Positions 25,456 through 35,599 are shown, numbered from the stretch's first letter. The stretch: DNA of 64,000 nucleotides from Akkermansia sp. (GCA_017435505.1 JAFSEZ010000053.1:1-64000); one strand, 5' to 3'. The notes: generated from the sequence alone by a model not told the origin. Made by a program: numbers and translations.

Positions 25456-26835
25456 TTAATCCAGGTTCATCTTGCCGGGGTTGAGGATGCGGAGCGGATC
25501 GAGTGCTTGCTTGATGGCGCGGTGCGTTTCCATGGCCGTGGGGCCAATGGCTGCGGGGAACCACGGTGCTTTGGCGATGCCGATGCCGTGTTCGCCGGTG
25601 ATGCTGCCGCCGTGTTCTGTGACCCAACGGAAAAGGCGGTGCACCAGCTCATCTGCCGGTTGGCGCACGTCTTGCCCCTGCGCATCTTTGGGCACCATGA
25701 TGTTGGTGTGGATGTTACCATCTCCCGAATGCCCGAAGCACGCCACGGGGATACCGGTCTCGCGCTGCATGGATTCGCAGAAATCCACCAACTCTACCAG
25801 GCGGGAGCGGGGAATCACAATGTCCTCGTTGAGTTTCGTGAGACCGGTTGCTTTGAGGCTGTACGAAAACTCACGGCGAAGTTGCCATATTTTCTCGACT
25901 TCAGCTTCTGTGTGTGCCGGGCAGATGGCGGTGGCACCTGTGTCACCGAGAATGCGGGAGATGCTCTCTATCTCTGCTGCCACAGCATCGGCTCGGCCGT
26001 CTGTTTCTACAATGATATGCCCTTGCGCATCTGCCGGCAGCACATCATTTTGCAGGTAAGCGCGAGCTGCAGCCAGGGTGTAGGCATCTGTAATTTCGAT
26101 AGCACATGGTAAGTGGCCGCCTTGCAGGATATTTTGCACGGCCTGCGCGGCTAAGGCAAAGCGCGGGAACGAAGCGTGCAGCGCTGCGCGAGCCGGCGGG
26201 GCGGGGATGATGCGCAGAATGGCTTGGGTGATGATGCCCAGCATGCCTTCCGAGCCGCAGAAGAGCCCCGTCAGGTCAAATCCTTGCTTGTTTTTGTGAG
26301 TGCGCCCGCCACAACGTAAGATTCGCCCGTCTGCCAGCACTACTTCCAGCCCCAGCACGTAGTTGCGCGTGACTCCGTATTTGAGGCAGCGGGGGCCACC
26401 TGCATTGGTGGCGATATTGCCGCCGATGCTGGATTCTTTGCGAGAGGCGGGATCCGGTGGGTAAAACCACCCGACGCGTGCGCATGCTTCCTGCAAATCA
26501 GCTGTCAGCACTCCGGCTTCCACCACGGCCACTCCATCTGCCGGGTTGAGTTCGACAATGCGTTGCATGGGTGCGGTGGAGATGACCAGGCCGCCGCGTA
26601 CGGGCACGCACCCCCCCACGTAGCCCACGCCCGCACCGCGCGGCGTGACGGGGATGCCGTGTGCCGCAGCCACCTTCATGGCGGCAGATATTTGCTCTGT
26701 CGTGGTGGCCAGCAGTACTGCCTCCGGCAGGTGTGCAGCATGCCATTTATCCCCGGCATGCGCCTCCAGCGTGGCGATATCCGTATGGATGCAATTGCCC
26801 AGCTTACTGCGTAATTCTTCAATCCAATCAGCCAT
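25456..26835 (-). CDS. FAD-binding oxidoreductase, GlcD/D-lactate dehydrogenase type
   Basis: A 459-residue flavoprotein of the VAO/FAD-linked oxidase class that oxidises 2-hydroxyacids such as glycolate or D-lactate. The FAD domain shows P-V-T-P-R-G-A-G-V-G-Y-V-G-G and S-S-I-G-G-N-I-A-T-N-A-G-G-P. The C-terminal part has H-S-G-D-G-N-I-H-T-N and G-S-I-T-G-E-H-G-I-G, both typical of GlcD. No GlcE or GlcF partner follows. It is 9 bp downstream of the transporter permease, so it is in the same transcript. Confidence 0.93.
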   Translation of the reverse strand: MADWIEELRSKLGNCIHTDIATLEAHAGDKWHAAHLPEAVLLATTTEQISAAMKVAAAHGIPVTPRGAGVGYVGGCVPVRGGLVISTAPMQRIVELNPADGVAVVEAGVLTADLQEACARVGWFYPPDPASRKESSIGGNIATNAGGPRCLKYGVTRNYVLGLEVVLADGRILRCGGRTHKNKQGFDLTGLFCGSEGMLGIITQAILRIIPAPPARAALHASFPRFALAAQAVQNILQGGHLPCAIEITDAYTLAAARAYLQNDVLPADAQGHIIVETDGRADAVAAEIESISRILGDTGATAICPAHTEAEVEKIWQLRREFSYSLKATGLTKLNEDIVIPRSRLVELVDFCESMQRETGIPVACFGHSGDGNIHTNIMVPKDAQGQDVRQPADELVHRLFRWVTEHGGSITGEHGIGIAKAPWFPAAIGPTAMETHRAIKQALDPLRILNPGKMNLD

Positions 26836-26844
26836 AGCGTTAAC

Positions 26845-27636
26845 TTAATCTTTGCCTGTGCCCCAGCGGCGGTGCAACCAAGATTCGATGGGGGAGAAGA
26901 GAATCTTATCTGCCAACAGGCCTACCAAAATGATGATGAACATGATGCCGATGACTTGGTACATACGCTGCAATTCACGTCCATAGTGCAAGTATTGTCC
27001 AATACCGAATCCGGATACCACGGATACGTATATTTCAGCAGCCATGAGCGAGCGCCAGGCGAATGCCCAGCCTTGTTTCATGCCACTCACCACAAAGGGA
27101 GCTGATGCAGGCAGTGTCACAAATATCAAGGTATGGATGGGCGAGGAACCCATGGTGCGGGCAGCACGTGCATAAATGGGCGGCACGTTTTTCATGCCGT
27201 TTTGGGTGGATAGCAGCACGCTCCACAGTGTACCCATGATGACTACGAAGAGCAGGGCTGCTTCTGTTTGCCCAAACCAGATACATGCCAGCGGAACCCA
27301 GCACACGCTCGGTAGTGCCTGCAAGCCCAGCGCAAGCATGCCCAAGGTGTCGTTTACGCAGCGGAAACGGGCTGCAATCATGCCCAGCGGTACACCGATG
27401 ACAAGGCCGATGGCGTAGCCGATAAGCAAGCGGCGCAGCGTGATGAGCATGGAGAGCGGAATCTTGCCATTTACGGTGTTATCCCACAGGTAGTGCCCCA
27501 CGGTGCTGGGCGGCGGTAACACGTATGGTGACCACAAGGAAATATCTAAACCAAGACAAGTTAAATCCCCGGTAAGCGCTGCCCATACCAAGATGAGCAA
27601 TGCAAAGAAGACGAGTGTGATGAGAGTTCGTTTCAT
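26845..27636 (-). CDS. ABC transporter permease, SsuC/TauC-like
   Basis: A 263-residue inner-membrane permease with six predicted helices and the BPD-type EAA loop (A-A-R-T-M-G-S-S-P-I-H-T-L-I-F-V-T-L-P-A-S-A-P). This family serves uptake of sulfonates, taurine, nitrate or thiamine precursors. It starts 6 bp after the ATPase gene. The substrate cannot be read from sequence. Confidence 0.92.
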   Translation of the reverse strand: MKRTLITLVFFALLILVWAALTGDLTCLGLDISLWSPYVLPPPSTVGHYLWDNTVNGKIPLSMLITLRRLLIGYAIGLVIGVPLGMIAARFRCVNDTLGMLALGLQALPSVCWVPLACIWFGQTEAALLFVVIMGTLWSVLLSTQNGMKNVPPIYARAARTMGSSPIHTLIFVTLPASAPFVVSGMKQGWAFAWRSLMAAEIYVSVVSGFGIGQYLHYGRELQRMYQVIGIMFIIILVGLLADKILFSPIESWLHRRWGTGKD

Positions 27637-27642
27637 GGTCGT

Positions 27643-28455
27643 TTAGTCGGATTCTGCTGCGGTGTATCCCTTGAGTGCGGAGGTGATTTCCTGTGATAAA
27701 TCAGCCAAATCGTGGTTGTTGATATTGCGTGGGCGCGGCAAGTCCACCGGGAATTGTTCGCGTACGCGTCCGGGGTGGGGGGAGAAAAGTACTACTCGGC
27801 TGCCCAGACACACGGCTTCGCGCACGTTGTGGGTTACAAATATGATGGTCTTGCGGCGCTTTTCCCATACGTCCTGGATATCGCCGTAAAGACGCTCGCG
27901 TGTCATGGCATCCAGCGCGGAGAATGGCTCATCCATGAGCAGGATTTTGGGATTGGGTGCCAATGAACGCGCCAAGGCCACGCGCTGGCGCATGCCGCCG
28001 GAAAGTTCATGAATGTTGGCATGGGCAAAGCGATCCATCTTGACCAAATACAGGTAATACTTAGCCACTTCTAAGCGCTCTTTGTCATTTAAATTGGGTT
28101 TTTGCTTCAACCCGAACATGACGTTGCCGATGACATCCAGCCACGGGAAAAGGGCATGCTCTTGGAACATCATCATGCGATCTCTCCCCGGACCGGTGAT
28201 GGGGGTGCCATCTATCAACGCCATGCCGCTATCCGGTTTCTCCAAGCCGGCAATGATATTGAGCAACGTGGATTTGCCACAACCGCTGGGACCGACAAAG
28301 CAGACAAATTCTCCCTCATTAATCGTGAGAGATACATTATCAAGCGCTCGCACAATGGAACCATTGTTGGTGACAAAATCTTTGCACACATGCTCCACAC
28401 TCAGCTTGGCTGTGGGAAAATGGTGTATCTCTTCGTGTAGTTTTTCTTGTATCAT
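27643..28455 (-). CDS. ABC transporter ATP-binding protein, SsuB/TauB/NrtD-like
   Basis: A 270-residue ATPase. Walker A is G-P-S-G-C-G-K-S-T, the signature L-S-G-G-M-R-Q-R-V, Walker B L-L-M-D-E-P-F-S-A-L-D and the switch His is in F-V-T-H-N-V-R-E-A. The order SBP-ATPase-permease and the sequence features fit nitrate/sulfonate/taurine importers. Its ATG overlaps the binding-protein stop by 4 nt. Confidence 0.94.
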   Translation of the reverse strand: MIQEKLHEEIHHFPTAKLSVEHVCKDFVTNNGSIVRALDNVSLTINEGEFVCFVGPSGCGKSTLLNIIAGLEKPDSGMALIDGTPITGPGRDRMMMFQEHALFPWLDVIGNVMFGLKQKPNLNDKERLEVAKYYLYLVKMDRFAHANIHELSGGMRQRVALARSLAPNPKILLMDEPFSALDAMTRERLYGDIQDVWEKRRKTIIFVTHNVREAVCLGSRVVLFSPHPGRVREQFPVDLPRPRNINNHDLADLSQEITSALKGYTAAESD

Positions 28456-29435
28456 TTGTCTTTGCGGTAAATCATTCCATCCAACGGCGGAACACGATCC
28501 AGGAGCCCTGCCATTTGGGCATCTTTCACAAATTGCTCTAGCCCTGCAATGTCAATGCTATCGGTAATCTTAAGCCTTGACCATGCACGGCGCACCAGCT
28601 CCGGATCCATGGGGGCTTGGGTGAGTTCCGTGAGCTCGTTTGTGACGCGCTCTTGTGCCTCTTGCGGGTGCTCTGAAATCCACTGTGTCAGCTCGCGATG
28701 AGCTTGGGTGATGAGAGCTGCCTCCTGCGGGTGATTTTTGAGCCATGCCACGCGACCTGCCAATACAGTTGTCACGACATCCGGCTCTTGTACCAACACG
28801 CGGGCACCTGCCATCATTTCCAATCTTGTCACCCAAGGCTCCACCGTCCAACAAGCATCTATATCTCCCTGTTTCATGAGTTGCAGCTGCATGGAATTGG
28901 GGGTGGGTGCCACGCGGGTGTCTCCGGCACCTTCCAAGGTGCATTTAAGTTGATTTTTGTTTAGCCAAGCGCGGCAGGATACATCCTGCGTGTTGCCCAG
29001 CTGTGGTGTGGCGATACTACGTCCCTTAAAGTCTGCTGCTTTGTTAATGCCACTTCCCGGAGCTACCAATAAGGCGGCTCCGCCATTGACTGAGCCTGCC
29101 AGCAGGCGTACCTCGCGCCCCGCTGAAACAGCGTATGCATTCAGAGCCGGGCTCGGCCCTACGTAGGTGAGGTCTACCGTGCGCCCGAAGATGGCCTCCA
29201 TGGCAGTTGGGCCGGCGTTGTAGGTATACCACTCAATCGTGTATCCCGGTAGGTAGCGCTCAAACCACCCCTCGCCGGTGCGGCTCATATTACGTGCCAC
29301 AAGTGCCTGCACATGCGTCACATTGGGGAAGCAGCCCATGCGTATGGTTTTGCTGTTCGGGTCTTCTTGGTTGCATGCAAAGAGTGCCATGAGAATCAAG
29401 ACACAAAACAAAGCGCTGAGAATGCGTTTAACCAT
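28452..29435 (-). CDS. ABC transporter substrate-binding lipoprotein, SsuA/NrtA-like
   Basis: A 327-residue periplasmic binding protein. The signal peptide ends in the lipobox L-F-A-C, so the mature protein is a lipoprotein. The fold markers G-C-F-P-N-V-T-H-V-Q-A-L-V-A, V-D-L-T-Y-V-G-P-S-P-A and G-R-S-I-A-T-P-Q-L-G-N-T are those of the sulfonate/nitrate/taurine group. The start M-V-K-R-I-L at 29435 is preferred over an upstream Met because it begins the signal peptide. First gene of a six-gene minus-strand run down to 23798. Confidence 0.92.
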   Translation of the reverse strand: MVKRILSALFCVLILMALFACNQEDPNSKTIRMGCFPNVTHVQALVARNMSRTGEGWFERYLPGYTIEWYTYNAGPTAMEAIFGRTVDLTYVGPSPALNAYAVSAGREVRLLAGSVNGGAALLVAPGSGINKAADFKGRSIATPQLGNTQDVSCRAWLNKNQLKCTLEGAGDTRVAPTPNSMQLQLMKQGDIDACWTVEPWVTRLEMMAGARVLVQEPDVVTTVLAGRVAWLKNHPQEAALITQAHRELTQWISEHPQEAQERVTNELTELTQAPMDPELVRRAWSRLKITDSIDIAGLEQFVKDAQMAGLLDRVPPLDGMIYRKDK

Positions 29436-29450
29436 TGCACCGAGCCTAGC

Positions 29451-29491
29451 AAAAATCCCGCGCCGGGTCAAGAACCAATCGGCGCGGGATT
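29451..29491 (-). terminator. Terminator after catalase
   Basis: A 12-bp GC-rich perfect stem (AATCCCGCGCCG and its complement at 29480-29491) is followed on the minus strand by TTTTT. It ends the katA transcript before the transporter genes. Confidence 0.88.
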
Positions 29492-29501
29492 GAATGAGAA
29501 C

Positions 29502-30962
29502 TTAATTCTTAGAATCAAGCTTCAATGCTTGCTGTACACCCTTGCCGTAGGCGGGGTGGCAAGAGTAGCAATGTTCTATGTGGCGGCGGCAAATAGCTTC
29601 CGGTACCTCAGCCATGGCGCGCGCTGTGTTGTCGAATAATGCTTGGCGTTGTTTGGGTGTCATGAGCAAAAAAAGTTGCCGTGCTTGGTAGTAGTAATCA
29701 TCTTCGGTTTCATCGAAGGGGTAGTAATTTCCCTCTCCTTCCACGGGTGCCGGCGGGGGGGTGAAGTGTGGTTGATCTTGCCATTCTCCCGCGCTGTTGG
29801 GGGCGTATGTTGTGGTGTCTCCGGCGTTGCCGTCTACTCGCATTTGTCCGTCGCGGTGGAAGCTGTGCAGGGGGCATCCTTTGAGCGGGCGGTTAATGGG
29901 AATCTGGTGGTGGTTGACCCCTAATCGGTAATGTTGAGCATCGCTGTACGCCAACAAACGCCCTTGTAGCATTTTGTCGGGAGAAAAACCAATCCCCGGC
30001 ACGATTTGAGCCGGGTTGAAGGCCGATTGCTCCACTTCGGCAAAGAAATTTTCCGGATTGCGGTTCAGTTCCATTTCTCCTACCTCAATGAGTGGGTACT
30101 CCGCATGCGGCCACACCTTTGTCAAATCAAACGGGTTGAATCGAAATTGCTCTGCTTGAGATGGCGTCATCACTTGTATACAGAGCTTCCATTTCGGGTA
30201 GTCTCCCCGCTCAATGGCTTGGAATAAATCTCGCCCTGAGCTGTCGCGGTCTTGAGCAATGATGGCAGCCGCCTGGGCATCCGTCAGGTTGCGGATGCCT
30301 TGTTGGCAAATCCAGTGAAACTTGACCCACACACGCTCATTGGCTGCATTGATCATGGAAAAAGTATGACTGCCGAATCCGTGCATGTGCCGGAATCCGT
30401 CCGGGATGCCTCGCTCACTCATAGTGATGGTGACTTGGTGAAAAGCCTCCGGTAATGAGGTCCAAAAGTCCCATTTGGCAGCCGGGCTGTTCAGGCCGCT
30501 TGCCGGGTGGCGTTTGATGGCATGGTTCAAATCCGCAAATTGCCTTGGGTCTCGCAGAAAGAAGACCGGCGTGTTGTTGCCAACCAAATCCCAGTTGCCT
30601 TGGCGTGTGTAAAATTTCACGGCAAATCCGCGAATGTCTCGCTCTGCATCTGCTGCGCCTCGCTCCCCCGCTACTGTGGAAAAACGGACGAAAACGGGTG
30701 TTTCTTTCCCCACTTCGGCAAATAAATCAGCCTTGGTATAGCGGGTGATATCTGCTGTGGTGCGGAATATACCATGTGCGCCGTACCCTTTGGCGTGCAT
30801 GCGCCGTTCGGGGATAACTTCGCGATTGAGATGGCTCAGCTTTTCAAAAAGCCATACGTCTTCCATAAGCATGGAGCCTCGCTTCCCGGCAGTAAGCGAT
30901 TGCTGGTTGTGCGAGACCGGGGCGCCGGCAGCTGTTGTGAGTTTGTGATGGTGTTGGGACAT
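29502..30962 (-). CDS. katA: Monofunctional heme catalase
   Basis: A 486-residue small-subunit catalase. The catalytic His is in P-E-R-R-M-H-A-K-G, the proximal heme Tyr in [13 protein letters not shown], and the NADPH/heme region [10 protein letters not shown] is intact. No signal peptide, so it is cytoplasmic. It breaks down hydrogen peroxide. It stands alone between a strong terminator and a promoter whose -10 lies only 7 bp before the ATG, with a PerR-like half-perfect operator further upstream. Oxidative-stress control by a Fur-family repressor is therefore likely. Confidence 0.97.
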   Translation of the reverse strand: MSQHHHKLTTAAGAPVSHNQQSLTAGKRGSMLMEDVWLFEKLSHLNREVIPERRMHAKGYGAHGIFRTTADITRYTKADLFAEVGKETPVFVRFSTVAGERGAADAERDIRGFAVKFYTRQGNWDLVGNNTPVFFLRDPRQFADLNHAIKRHPASGLNSPAAKWDFWTSLPEAFHQVTITMSERGIPDGFRHMHGFGSHTFSMINAANERVWVKFHWICQQGIRNLTDAQAAAIIAQDRDSSGRDLFQAIERGDYPKWKLCIQVMTPSQAEQFRFNPFDLTKVWPHAEYPLIEVGEMELNRNPENFFAEVEQSAFNPAQIVPGIGFSPDKMLQGRLLAYSDAQHYRLGVNHHQIPINRPLKGCPLHSFHRDGQMRVDGNAGDTTTYAPNSAGEWQDQPHFTPPPAPVEGEGNYYPFDETEDDYYYQARQLFLLMTPKQRQALFDNTARAMAEVPEAICRRHIEHCYSCHPAYGKGVQQALKLDSKN

Positions 30963-30969
30963 GTTGTAG

Positions 30970-30999
30970 ATTATAAACTCAACGTGCTCTCGATTGCAA
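30970..30999 (-). promoter_or_regulatory. katA promoter
   Basis: On the minus strand TTGCAA (30999-30994), 18 bp, TATAAT (30975-30970). The -10 ends 7 bp before the katA ATG, so the mRNA would be leaderless or nearly so. Confidence 0.68.
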
Positions 31000-31003
31000 A
31001 AGG

Positions 31004-31018
31004 TTAGAATAATTGTTG
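31004..31018. promoter_or_regulatory. PerR/Fur-like operator upstream of katA
   Basis: TTAGAATAATTGTTG keeps one complete half site TTAGAAT in the 7-1-7 layout of PerR boxes; the other half is degenerate. It lies just upstream of the katA -35. The same half site occurs in a perfect palindrome at 38949-38963. Confidence 0.45.
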
Positions 31019-31082
31019 ATTTGTGTACGCTGCGTATTTTGGACTTGTTTCCTGAGGAGCGGGGTGCTAGTCTAAGAAAAGA

Positions 31083-32018
31083 ATGGTGCTGGTATCTCTT
31101 GTTGTTCCGTGTTACAATGAATCGGAGGCTCTGTCTCCGTTTATGCAGGAGCTTACACGTGTCCTTGGTACGATGGATGGTGTGGAGGCAGAGGTGATAT
31201 TGGTGGATGATGGGAGCCGCGACAACACACTTGATGTGATGCAGGAAATGGCTCGGAAATATCCTGTTGTGCGCTGGTTTTCTTTTTCTCGTAATTTTGG
31301 CAAAGAAGCTGCCATTTTGGCCGGCTTATCGGTGGCCAAGGGTGAATACGCGGCAGTGATGGATGCTGATTTGCAAGATCCGCCCGCCTTGCTGCCGGAT
31401 ATGCTTAAAGCAGTGCGCGAGGAAGGGTATGACTGTGCCGGCACGCGTCGCGTGTCTCGCAAGGGGGAGCCGCCCATTCGTTCATTCTTTGCCCGTTGTT
31501 TTTATCGGCTGATCAATCGCCTGTCATCCACCCAGTTGGTTGATGGGGCGCGTGATTACAAACTGATGTCACGCCGTGCGTTGGATGCGTTGCTCTCCAT
31601 GCCGGAGTACAATCGCTTCTCCAAGGGACTTTACGAGTGGATTGGCTTCCGCACCAGGTGGTTTGAATATGAGAATGTGGAGCGCGTGGCCGGGGAAACC
31701 AAGTGGTCATTTTGGAAGCTTTTCAAATACTCTTTGGAAGGCATTGTGGCTTTTTCCACCACTCCGCTTACGCTTTCTGCGTTGCTTGGGTTGCTGTTTA
31801 TGCTGATTTCTGCTGTTGCGATGGTGAGCTTGGTGATACGCCAGTACGTGTACCAAAACTCGGTAGACGGCTGGACCTCCATGGTGTGTATCATTTTGCT
31901 GCTGAGTGGGGTGCAGCTGTTTTGCTTCGGTATTTTCGGGCAGTACCTCTCTAAGATGTACATGGAAATCAAGCGGAGGCCGCATTATATCGTGGCTCGC
32001 TCATCAGATGACCATTAA
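31083..32018 (+). CDS. Family 2 glycosyltransferase, GtrB/DPM1-like, membrane-bound
   Basis: A 311-residue enzyme. The GT-A domain has [24 protein letters not shown], the metal site [10 protein letters not shown] and S-R-N-F-G-K-E-A-A. Two C-terminal transmembrane helices (about residues 230-255 and 265-290) match polyprenyl-phosphate sugar transferases that load glucose or mannose on undecaprenyl phosphate for cell-surface glycosylation. It is a single gene, convergent with the phosphoesterase: the two stops share a TTAA. Confidence 0.93.
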   Translation: MVLVSLVVPCYNESEALSPFMQELTRVLGTMDGVEAEVILVDDGSRDNTLDVMQEMARKYPVVRWFSFSRNFGKEAAILAGLSVAKGEYAAVMDADLQDPPALLPDMLKAVREEGYDCAGTRRVSRKGEPPIRSFFARCFYRLINRLSSTQLVDGARDYKLMSRRALDALLSMPEYNRFSKGLYEWIGFRTRWFEYENVERVAGETKWSFWKLFKYSLEGIVAFSTTPLTLSALLGLLFMLISAVAMVSLVIRQYVYQNSVDGWTSMVCIILLLSGVQLFCFGIFGQYLSKMYMEIKRRPHYIVARSSDDH

Positions 32019-32845
32019 GTGGCGCTAATCTCTGCACGCGAGTGGGAGATGATGCGCCCATCCTGCATGTCTACTGCATAGGGTGTGGCGTGTTTGAACC
32101 ACGCACCCGTGTTGAGTATGGCGCGCTTGCCGAATCTCCAACTACCGTAGCGGTGGAAATGACCGAGGATGAAAGTTTCCGTGTCCGGTAAAAAGCGGCG
32201 GGTGAATTGCTCTGCCTTCCGGCCGCAGGTGAGCCACCCCCACACAATGCGCAGTGGACGCTGCGGTGGCCAAAAACAATGCAGAAAACTGCGCAGGAAG
32301 CGGTTTTTGATGCCCTCTCGCCGCATGATAGGAGGGGTGAGGGTGCACATGGCGCGGGATAACTCCAAGCGTGAGTGCAGGTTTTTATCGCAATCCGCAT
32401 AGTTTGCGATGAGCTCCCGGCAGGCTTTTTTATTGCGCAGGTACTCCCAGCTCCATGGGGCTACTTCTTTGTAGATGGCATGGCCGTGCATGGCGGCTAC
32501 GCGTCCTTGCCAAAAGAGAGCCAACAGGGTGGGGATGTCCGGGTCGTGGTTGCCGGATATTTCTACCAGTTCGATGCCGCGCTCCGCACAGAGGCTGCGC
32601 AATTCATCTCGCAGGGCTTGCCCTCGCTCTTGCCAGGGGCAGGGGCGGGTCTCGGCCATGTCTCCCACCACCACCAGCATGCCGATACCATCCAGAGAAT
32701 CCACCAGCTCGCGCGGGGAAGGTGCTTGGCAGCGCTCATGCCCATAGTGCAAATCCGAGATGAAGCGCACCCGCATGCCGGGTGGCGGTTCAATGCGGAT
32801 GATGCTGCTGCATGCGTCTGCTGTGCTGGCGGGGCAATCTGTCAT
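32015..32845 (-). CDS. Metallophosphoesterase
   Basis: A 276-residue calcineurin-like phosphoesterase. The metal-binding motifs are in order: [23 protein letters not shown] and a final G-H-F-H-R. Substrate unknown; UDP-diacylglucosamine hydrolases and nucleases share this fold. It is the last gene of a five-gene overlapping minus-strand operon, its ATG overlapping the methyltransferase stop by 4 nt. Confidence 0.9.
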   Translation of the reverse strand: MTDCPASTADACSSIIRIEPPPGMRVRFISDLHYGHERCQAPSPRELVDSLDGIGMLVVVGDMAETRPCPWQERGQALRDELRSLCAERGIELVEISGNHDPDIPTLLALFWQGRVAAMHGHAIYKEVAPWSWEYLRNKKACRELIANYADCDKNLHSRLELSRAMCTLTPPIMRREGIKNRFLRSFLHCFWPPQRPLRIVWGWLTCGRKAEQFTRRFLPDTETFILGHFHRYGSWRFGKRAILNTGAWFKHATPYAVDMQDGRIISHSRAEISAT

Positions 32846-33438
32846 TGAAGTTGGCGTTGGCGCACAGCCTCATACAGGCACACGCCGGTGGCTACGGATA
32901 CATTGAGACAGGGCACACTGCCATGCATGGGAATGCGGATAAGAAAATCGCAGTTTTCCTCCGTGAGACGGCGCATGCCGTCCCCCTCGGCTCCCATTAC
33001 AATGGCAATTCCTCCTTTTAAATCCATCTCATAAAGGGAGCGATCTCCGTGGTCGGAGGTGCCGACAAACCAAATACCGGCCTCTTTCATGCTCTTGATG
33101 GTGCGGGCCAAGTTGGTTACCTGTACAAAGGGTACCTTTTCTGCGGCACCCACGGAGACGCGCAATACCGTCTCGGTGATGCAGACCGCTTTGTCTTTGG
33201 GGGCGATGACGGCTGCCACTCCGGCACCATCTGCCGTGCGCAGGATGGCACCCAGGTTGTGGGGGTCTTGAATGCAGTCTAAGATGAGGTAGAGCCCTTG
33301 CGGGTTTTCTGCAAGAATATCCTGCAGCGCTCCTTCATCCAGTGATTTGACAACGGGGCGTGCCGACGATTTCTCGTAGCGTGTTTCCGGGCGGGCAGTG
33401 TGTTTGTTGGCGCGTGCGGTGCGGTCAGTGAACTTCAT
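32842..33438 (-). CDS. SpoU/TrmH family RNA 2'-O-methyltransferase
   Basis: A 198-residue SPOUT methyltransferase acting on rRNA or tRNA ribose. The three motifs are visible: [12 protein letters not shown] (motif 1), [10 protein letters not shown] (motif 2) and [15 protein letters not shown] (motif 3, knot). It has only a short N-terminal extension where RlmB has a longer substrate-binding domain. ATG 33438 is chosen from domain limits; it overlaps the tcdA end by 14 bp. Confidence 0.92.
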   Translation of the reverse strand: MKFTDRTARANKHTARPETRYEKSSARPVVKSLDEGALQDILAENPQGLYLILDCIQDPHNLGAILRTADGAGVAAVIAPKDKAVCITETVLRVSVGAAEKVPFVQVTNLARTIKSMKEAGIWFVGTSDHGDRSLYEMDLKGGIAIVMGAEGDGMRRLTEENCDFLIRIPMHGSVPCLNVSVATGVCLYEAVRQRQLQ

Positions 33439-34219
33439 CTTGCGTGTGGGGGGAGGTGAGTATTTGCAGAGCAGCACCCGCAGCCATGAAGCCGAAAGTG
33501 CCGGTGATGTGGGTGGCCGAGCCAAAGCCGCTGGCACAACCGATGCCGCCCTTTTGCCCGGCTTCTCGCTCACAGCTTACGCTTCCATCGCAGCGCGGGA
33601 AGCGGGGGCGTTCGGGAGAATAGACACAGGGGATGCCGAGTTCGGGACAACGATCGTGAAGCGGGAAATTGTAATCACGACGCAGGTTTTTGCGCAGTTG
33701 AGACAGCATGTTGTCGCCACAGGTGCGTGCCAAATCTGCCACGCTGATGCAGGAGGCATCAATGCGCCCTCCCGCGCCGCCGCAAGTCACTATGGCAACT
33801 CCTCGGCGTCGACATTCTGCTATCAGGTGAGCTTTGGGACGCATGGTGTCAATTGCGTCGATGACGATATCGGGCTTCGTATCGAACAGGCGGTCGGGTG
33901 CCGATACTGTGTAGAATGACATGAGCGGCACGACCTCTATCGCCGGGTTGATGAGCCGCAGCCGCTCTGCCATGACATCGACTTTGGGTAGACCATAGGT
34001 GCTGTGCATGGCATGTATCTGACGGTTGGTGTTGGTGATGCACAGCTCATCCATATCTTGCAGGATGATGGTGCCTATACCACTACGAGCCAAGGCTTCT
34101 GCTGCCCAAGAGCCCACACCGCCGATGCCAACCACAGCCACGCGAGCCTCGGCCAAACGTTCGGCTGCGGCGATACCATATAGGCGGGCTATGCCGCCAA
34201 AGCGTTCCGTATCCATCAT
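33425..34219 (-). CDS. tcdA: tRNA threonylcarbamoyladenosine dehydratase (TcdA/CsdL)
   Basis: A 264-residue E1-like enzyme that cyclises t6A37 of tRNA to ct6A with ATP. The nucleotide site is [21 protein letters not shown], followed by [17 protein letters not shown] and a C-terminal [11 protein letters not shown]. These match TcdA better than MoeB or ThiF, and no ThiS/MoaD partner is adjacent. It overlaps ymdB by 4 nt. Confidence 0.93.
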   Translation of the reverse strand: MMDTERFGGIARLYGIAAAERLAEARVAVVGIGGVGSWAAEALARSGIGTIILQDMDELCITNTNRQIHAMHSTYGLPKVDVMAERLRLINPAIEVVPLMSFYTVSAPDRLFDTKPDIVIDAIDTMRPKAHLIAECRRRGVAIVTCGGAGGRIDASCISVADLARTCGDNMLSQLRKNLRRDYNFPLHDRCPELGIPCVYSPERPRFPRCDGSVSCEREAGQKGGIGCASGFGSATHITGTFGFMAAGAALQILTSPHTQDEVH

Positions 34220-35004
34220 TTGTCGTACACGCGGTTGATGAGGGTAATCTCCGTGGCTCTGCCGGTTTCCGTATCTATCGTAATACAGACGCCACTTACC
34301 ATGGCCGGCCAGCCCCCTATGGGGAATTTACAGGGCATCCCCGTGATGTACCCGCTGAGCACAGGTGCGGCTTCGCGGCCAATGACTCCGTTGAGCGAAC
34401 CACACATGCCGGCATCCGTCAGGTATGCCGTGCCACCGGGCAAGAGGCGCGCATCTGACGTCTGCACATGCGTGTGTGTGCCCAGTACGGCCGAGACGTA
34501 GCCATCCAGATGATAACCGAGGGCGATTTTTTCGCTGCTGGCCTCAGCGTGGATATCTACCAATATGGCTTGTGCGCCTGCCGACCGCATGCGTTGAGCT
34601 TCCGCCTGACCGCGTGTAAAGGGGTTTTCCGCGCCGGGGCGCATGAAAGTGCGTCCTTGCAGGCACAAGATGCCGAGCTTGCCGGCCGGGGTGGAGATGA
34701 TGATGCTGCCGGCTCCGGGGGTGTTTTCTTGTAGATTAAAAGGGCGCAGTACCTGCGGGGCAGAATCAATCCATGGGATGAGATCGCTTTGGTCCCACAC
34801 ATGGTCGCCCAGTGTGATAGCATCTACCCCACTCTCCAGAAATTCTTGTGCAATGCGTGGCGTGATGCCTTTGCCGCCGGCGGCATTCTCGCCGTTCACC
34901 ACAATAGCGTCGGCCCCGAATTCTTCCCGCAGCTCCGGCAAAGCTCGGTACATGGCCAATCGCCCGGGTTCTCCCACCACATCTCCCAAGAAGATAACTT
35001 TCAT
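34216..35004 (-). CDS. YmdB family metallophosphoesterase (TIGR00282 type)
   Basis: A 262-residue phosphodiesterase related to B. subtilis YmdB, a 2',3'-cAMP phosphodiesterase affecting biofilm decisions. It begins M-K-V-I-F-L-G-D-V-V-G-E-P-G-R, then has V-N-G-E-N-A-A-G-G-K-G, L-G-D-H-V-W-D and G-T-H-T-H-V-Q-T-S-D. All metal ligands are present. The start at 35004 overlaps the universal stress protein stop (TAATG). Confidence 0.94.
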   Translation of the reverse strand: MKVIFLGDVVGEPGRLAMYRALPELREEFGADAIVVNGENAAGGKGITPRIAQEFLESGVDAITLGDHVWDQSDLIPWIDSAPQVLRPFNLQENTPGAGSIIISTPAGKLGILCLQGRTFMRPGAENPFTRGQAEAQRMRSAGAQAILVDIHAEASSEKIALGYHLDGYVSAVLGTHTHVQTSDARLLPGGTAYLTDAGMCGSLNGVIGREAAPVLSGYITGMPCKFPIGGWPAMVSGVCITIDTETGRATEITLINRVYDK

Positions 35005-35513
35005 TACGCTTTTTTTGCTTTGGCTCCGCAAGGAACAACGGTCACCGGAATGGTGGCGGCGCGTACAAGTTTCTCTGCCGTATTGCCCATCAGGATGGAG
35101 GAAAGTAAAGTGTGGTGCCGGTTGCCTATTACGAGAATATCAATGTTGTGTCGCTTGCAGAAACCATGCACGCAAGCCACAATGTCATCTGCCTCCTCTG
35201 CTTTACCGTAGATTGGGATATCCCACTGTTGGCTGATGTGGGCAGCCAATTGCTTGGCTCGGGCATCAGCTCGTTCCAGTACGTTCCGGCATTGCTGCAG
35301 AAGCTCGTCCTGTGCGCAGGCGCAGGGCTGGGGGAGCATCCCCAGCATATCATCCGCAGGCAAGCTGCCGGCGGCATCAATCATGCAGGGCTCTACAGCG
35401 TGCAAGAGGTACATCTTGCCGCCACATTGCCGCACCATGTTGGCCGTAAAATCCAACACCGGTTGTGATTCTTCTGAAAAGTCAGTTGCTGCCAGTATCC
35501 TAACCATGCCCAT
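35004..35513 (-). CDS. Universal stress protein (UspA family)
   Basis: A 169-residue single-domain Usp. It starts V-R-I-L-A-A-T-D-F-S-E-E-S and ends with I-L-V-I-G-N-R-H-H-T-L-L-S-S-I-L-M-G-N-T-A, the ATP-binding pattern G-x2-R-x9-G-x-(S/N)-T. A middle insert (about residues 50-75) is rich in Cys and Pro. First gene of the overlapping usp-ymdB-tcdA-methyltransferase-phosphoesterase operon. Confidence 0.92.
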   Translation of the reverse strand: MGMVRILAATDFSEESQPVLDFTANMVRQCGGKMYLLHAVEPCMIDAAGSLPADDMLGMLPQPCACAQDELLQQCRNVLERADARAKQLAAHISQQWDIPIYGKAEEADDIVACVHGFCKRHNIDILVIGNRHHTLLSSILMGNTAEKLVRAATIPVTVVPCGAKAKKA

Positions 35514-35544
35514 ATCTTACCACGCATACGCGCGTTAGCCAAGT

Positions 35545-35572
35545 AAAAACGGGCAGGTGTTGAACCTGCCCG
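35545..35572 (-). terminator. Terminator after the Ala-Pro-rich secreted protein gene
   Basis: CGGGCAGGT pairs with ACCTGCCCG around a 5-nt loop; on the minus strand the hairpin is followed by TTTTT. Confidence 0.88.
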
Positions 35573-35599
35573 TGTGGATTGTTGTTGGATGAAGGAGAA

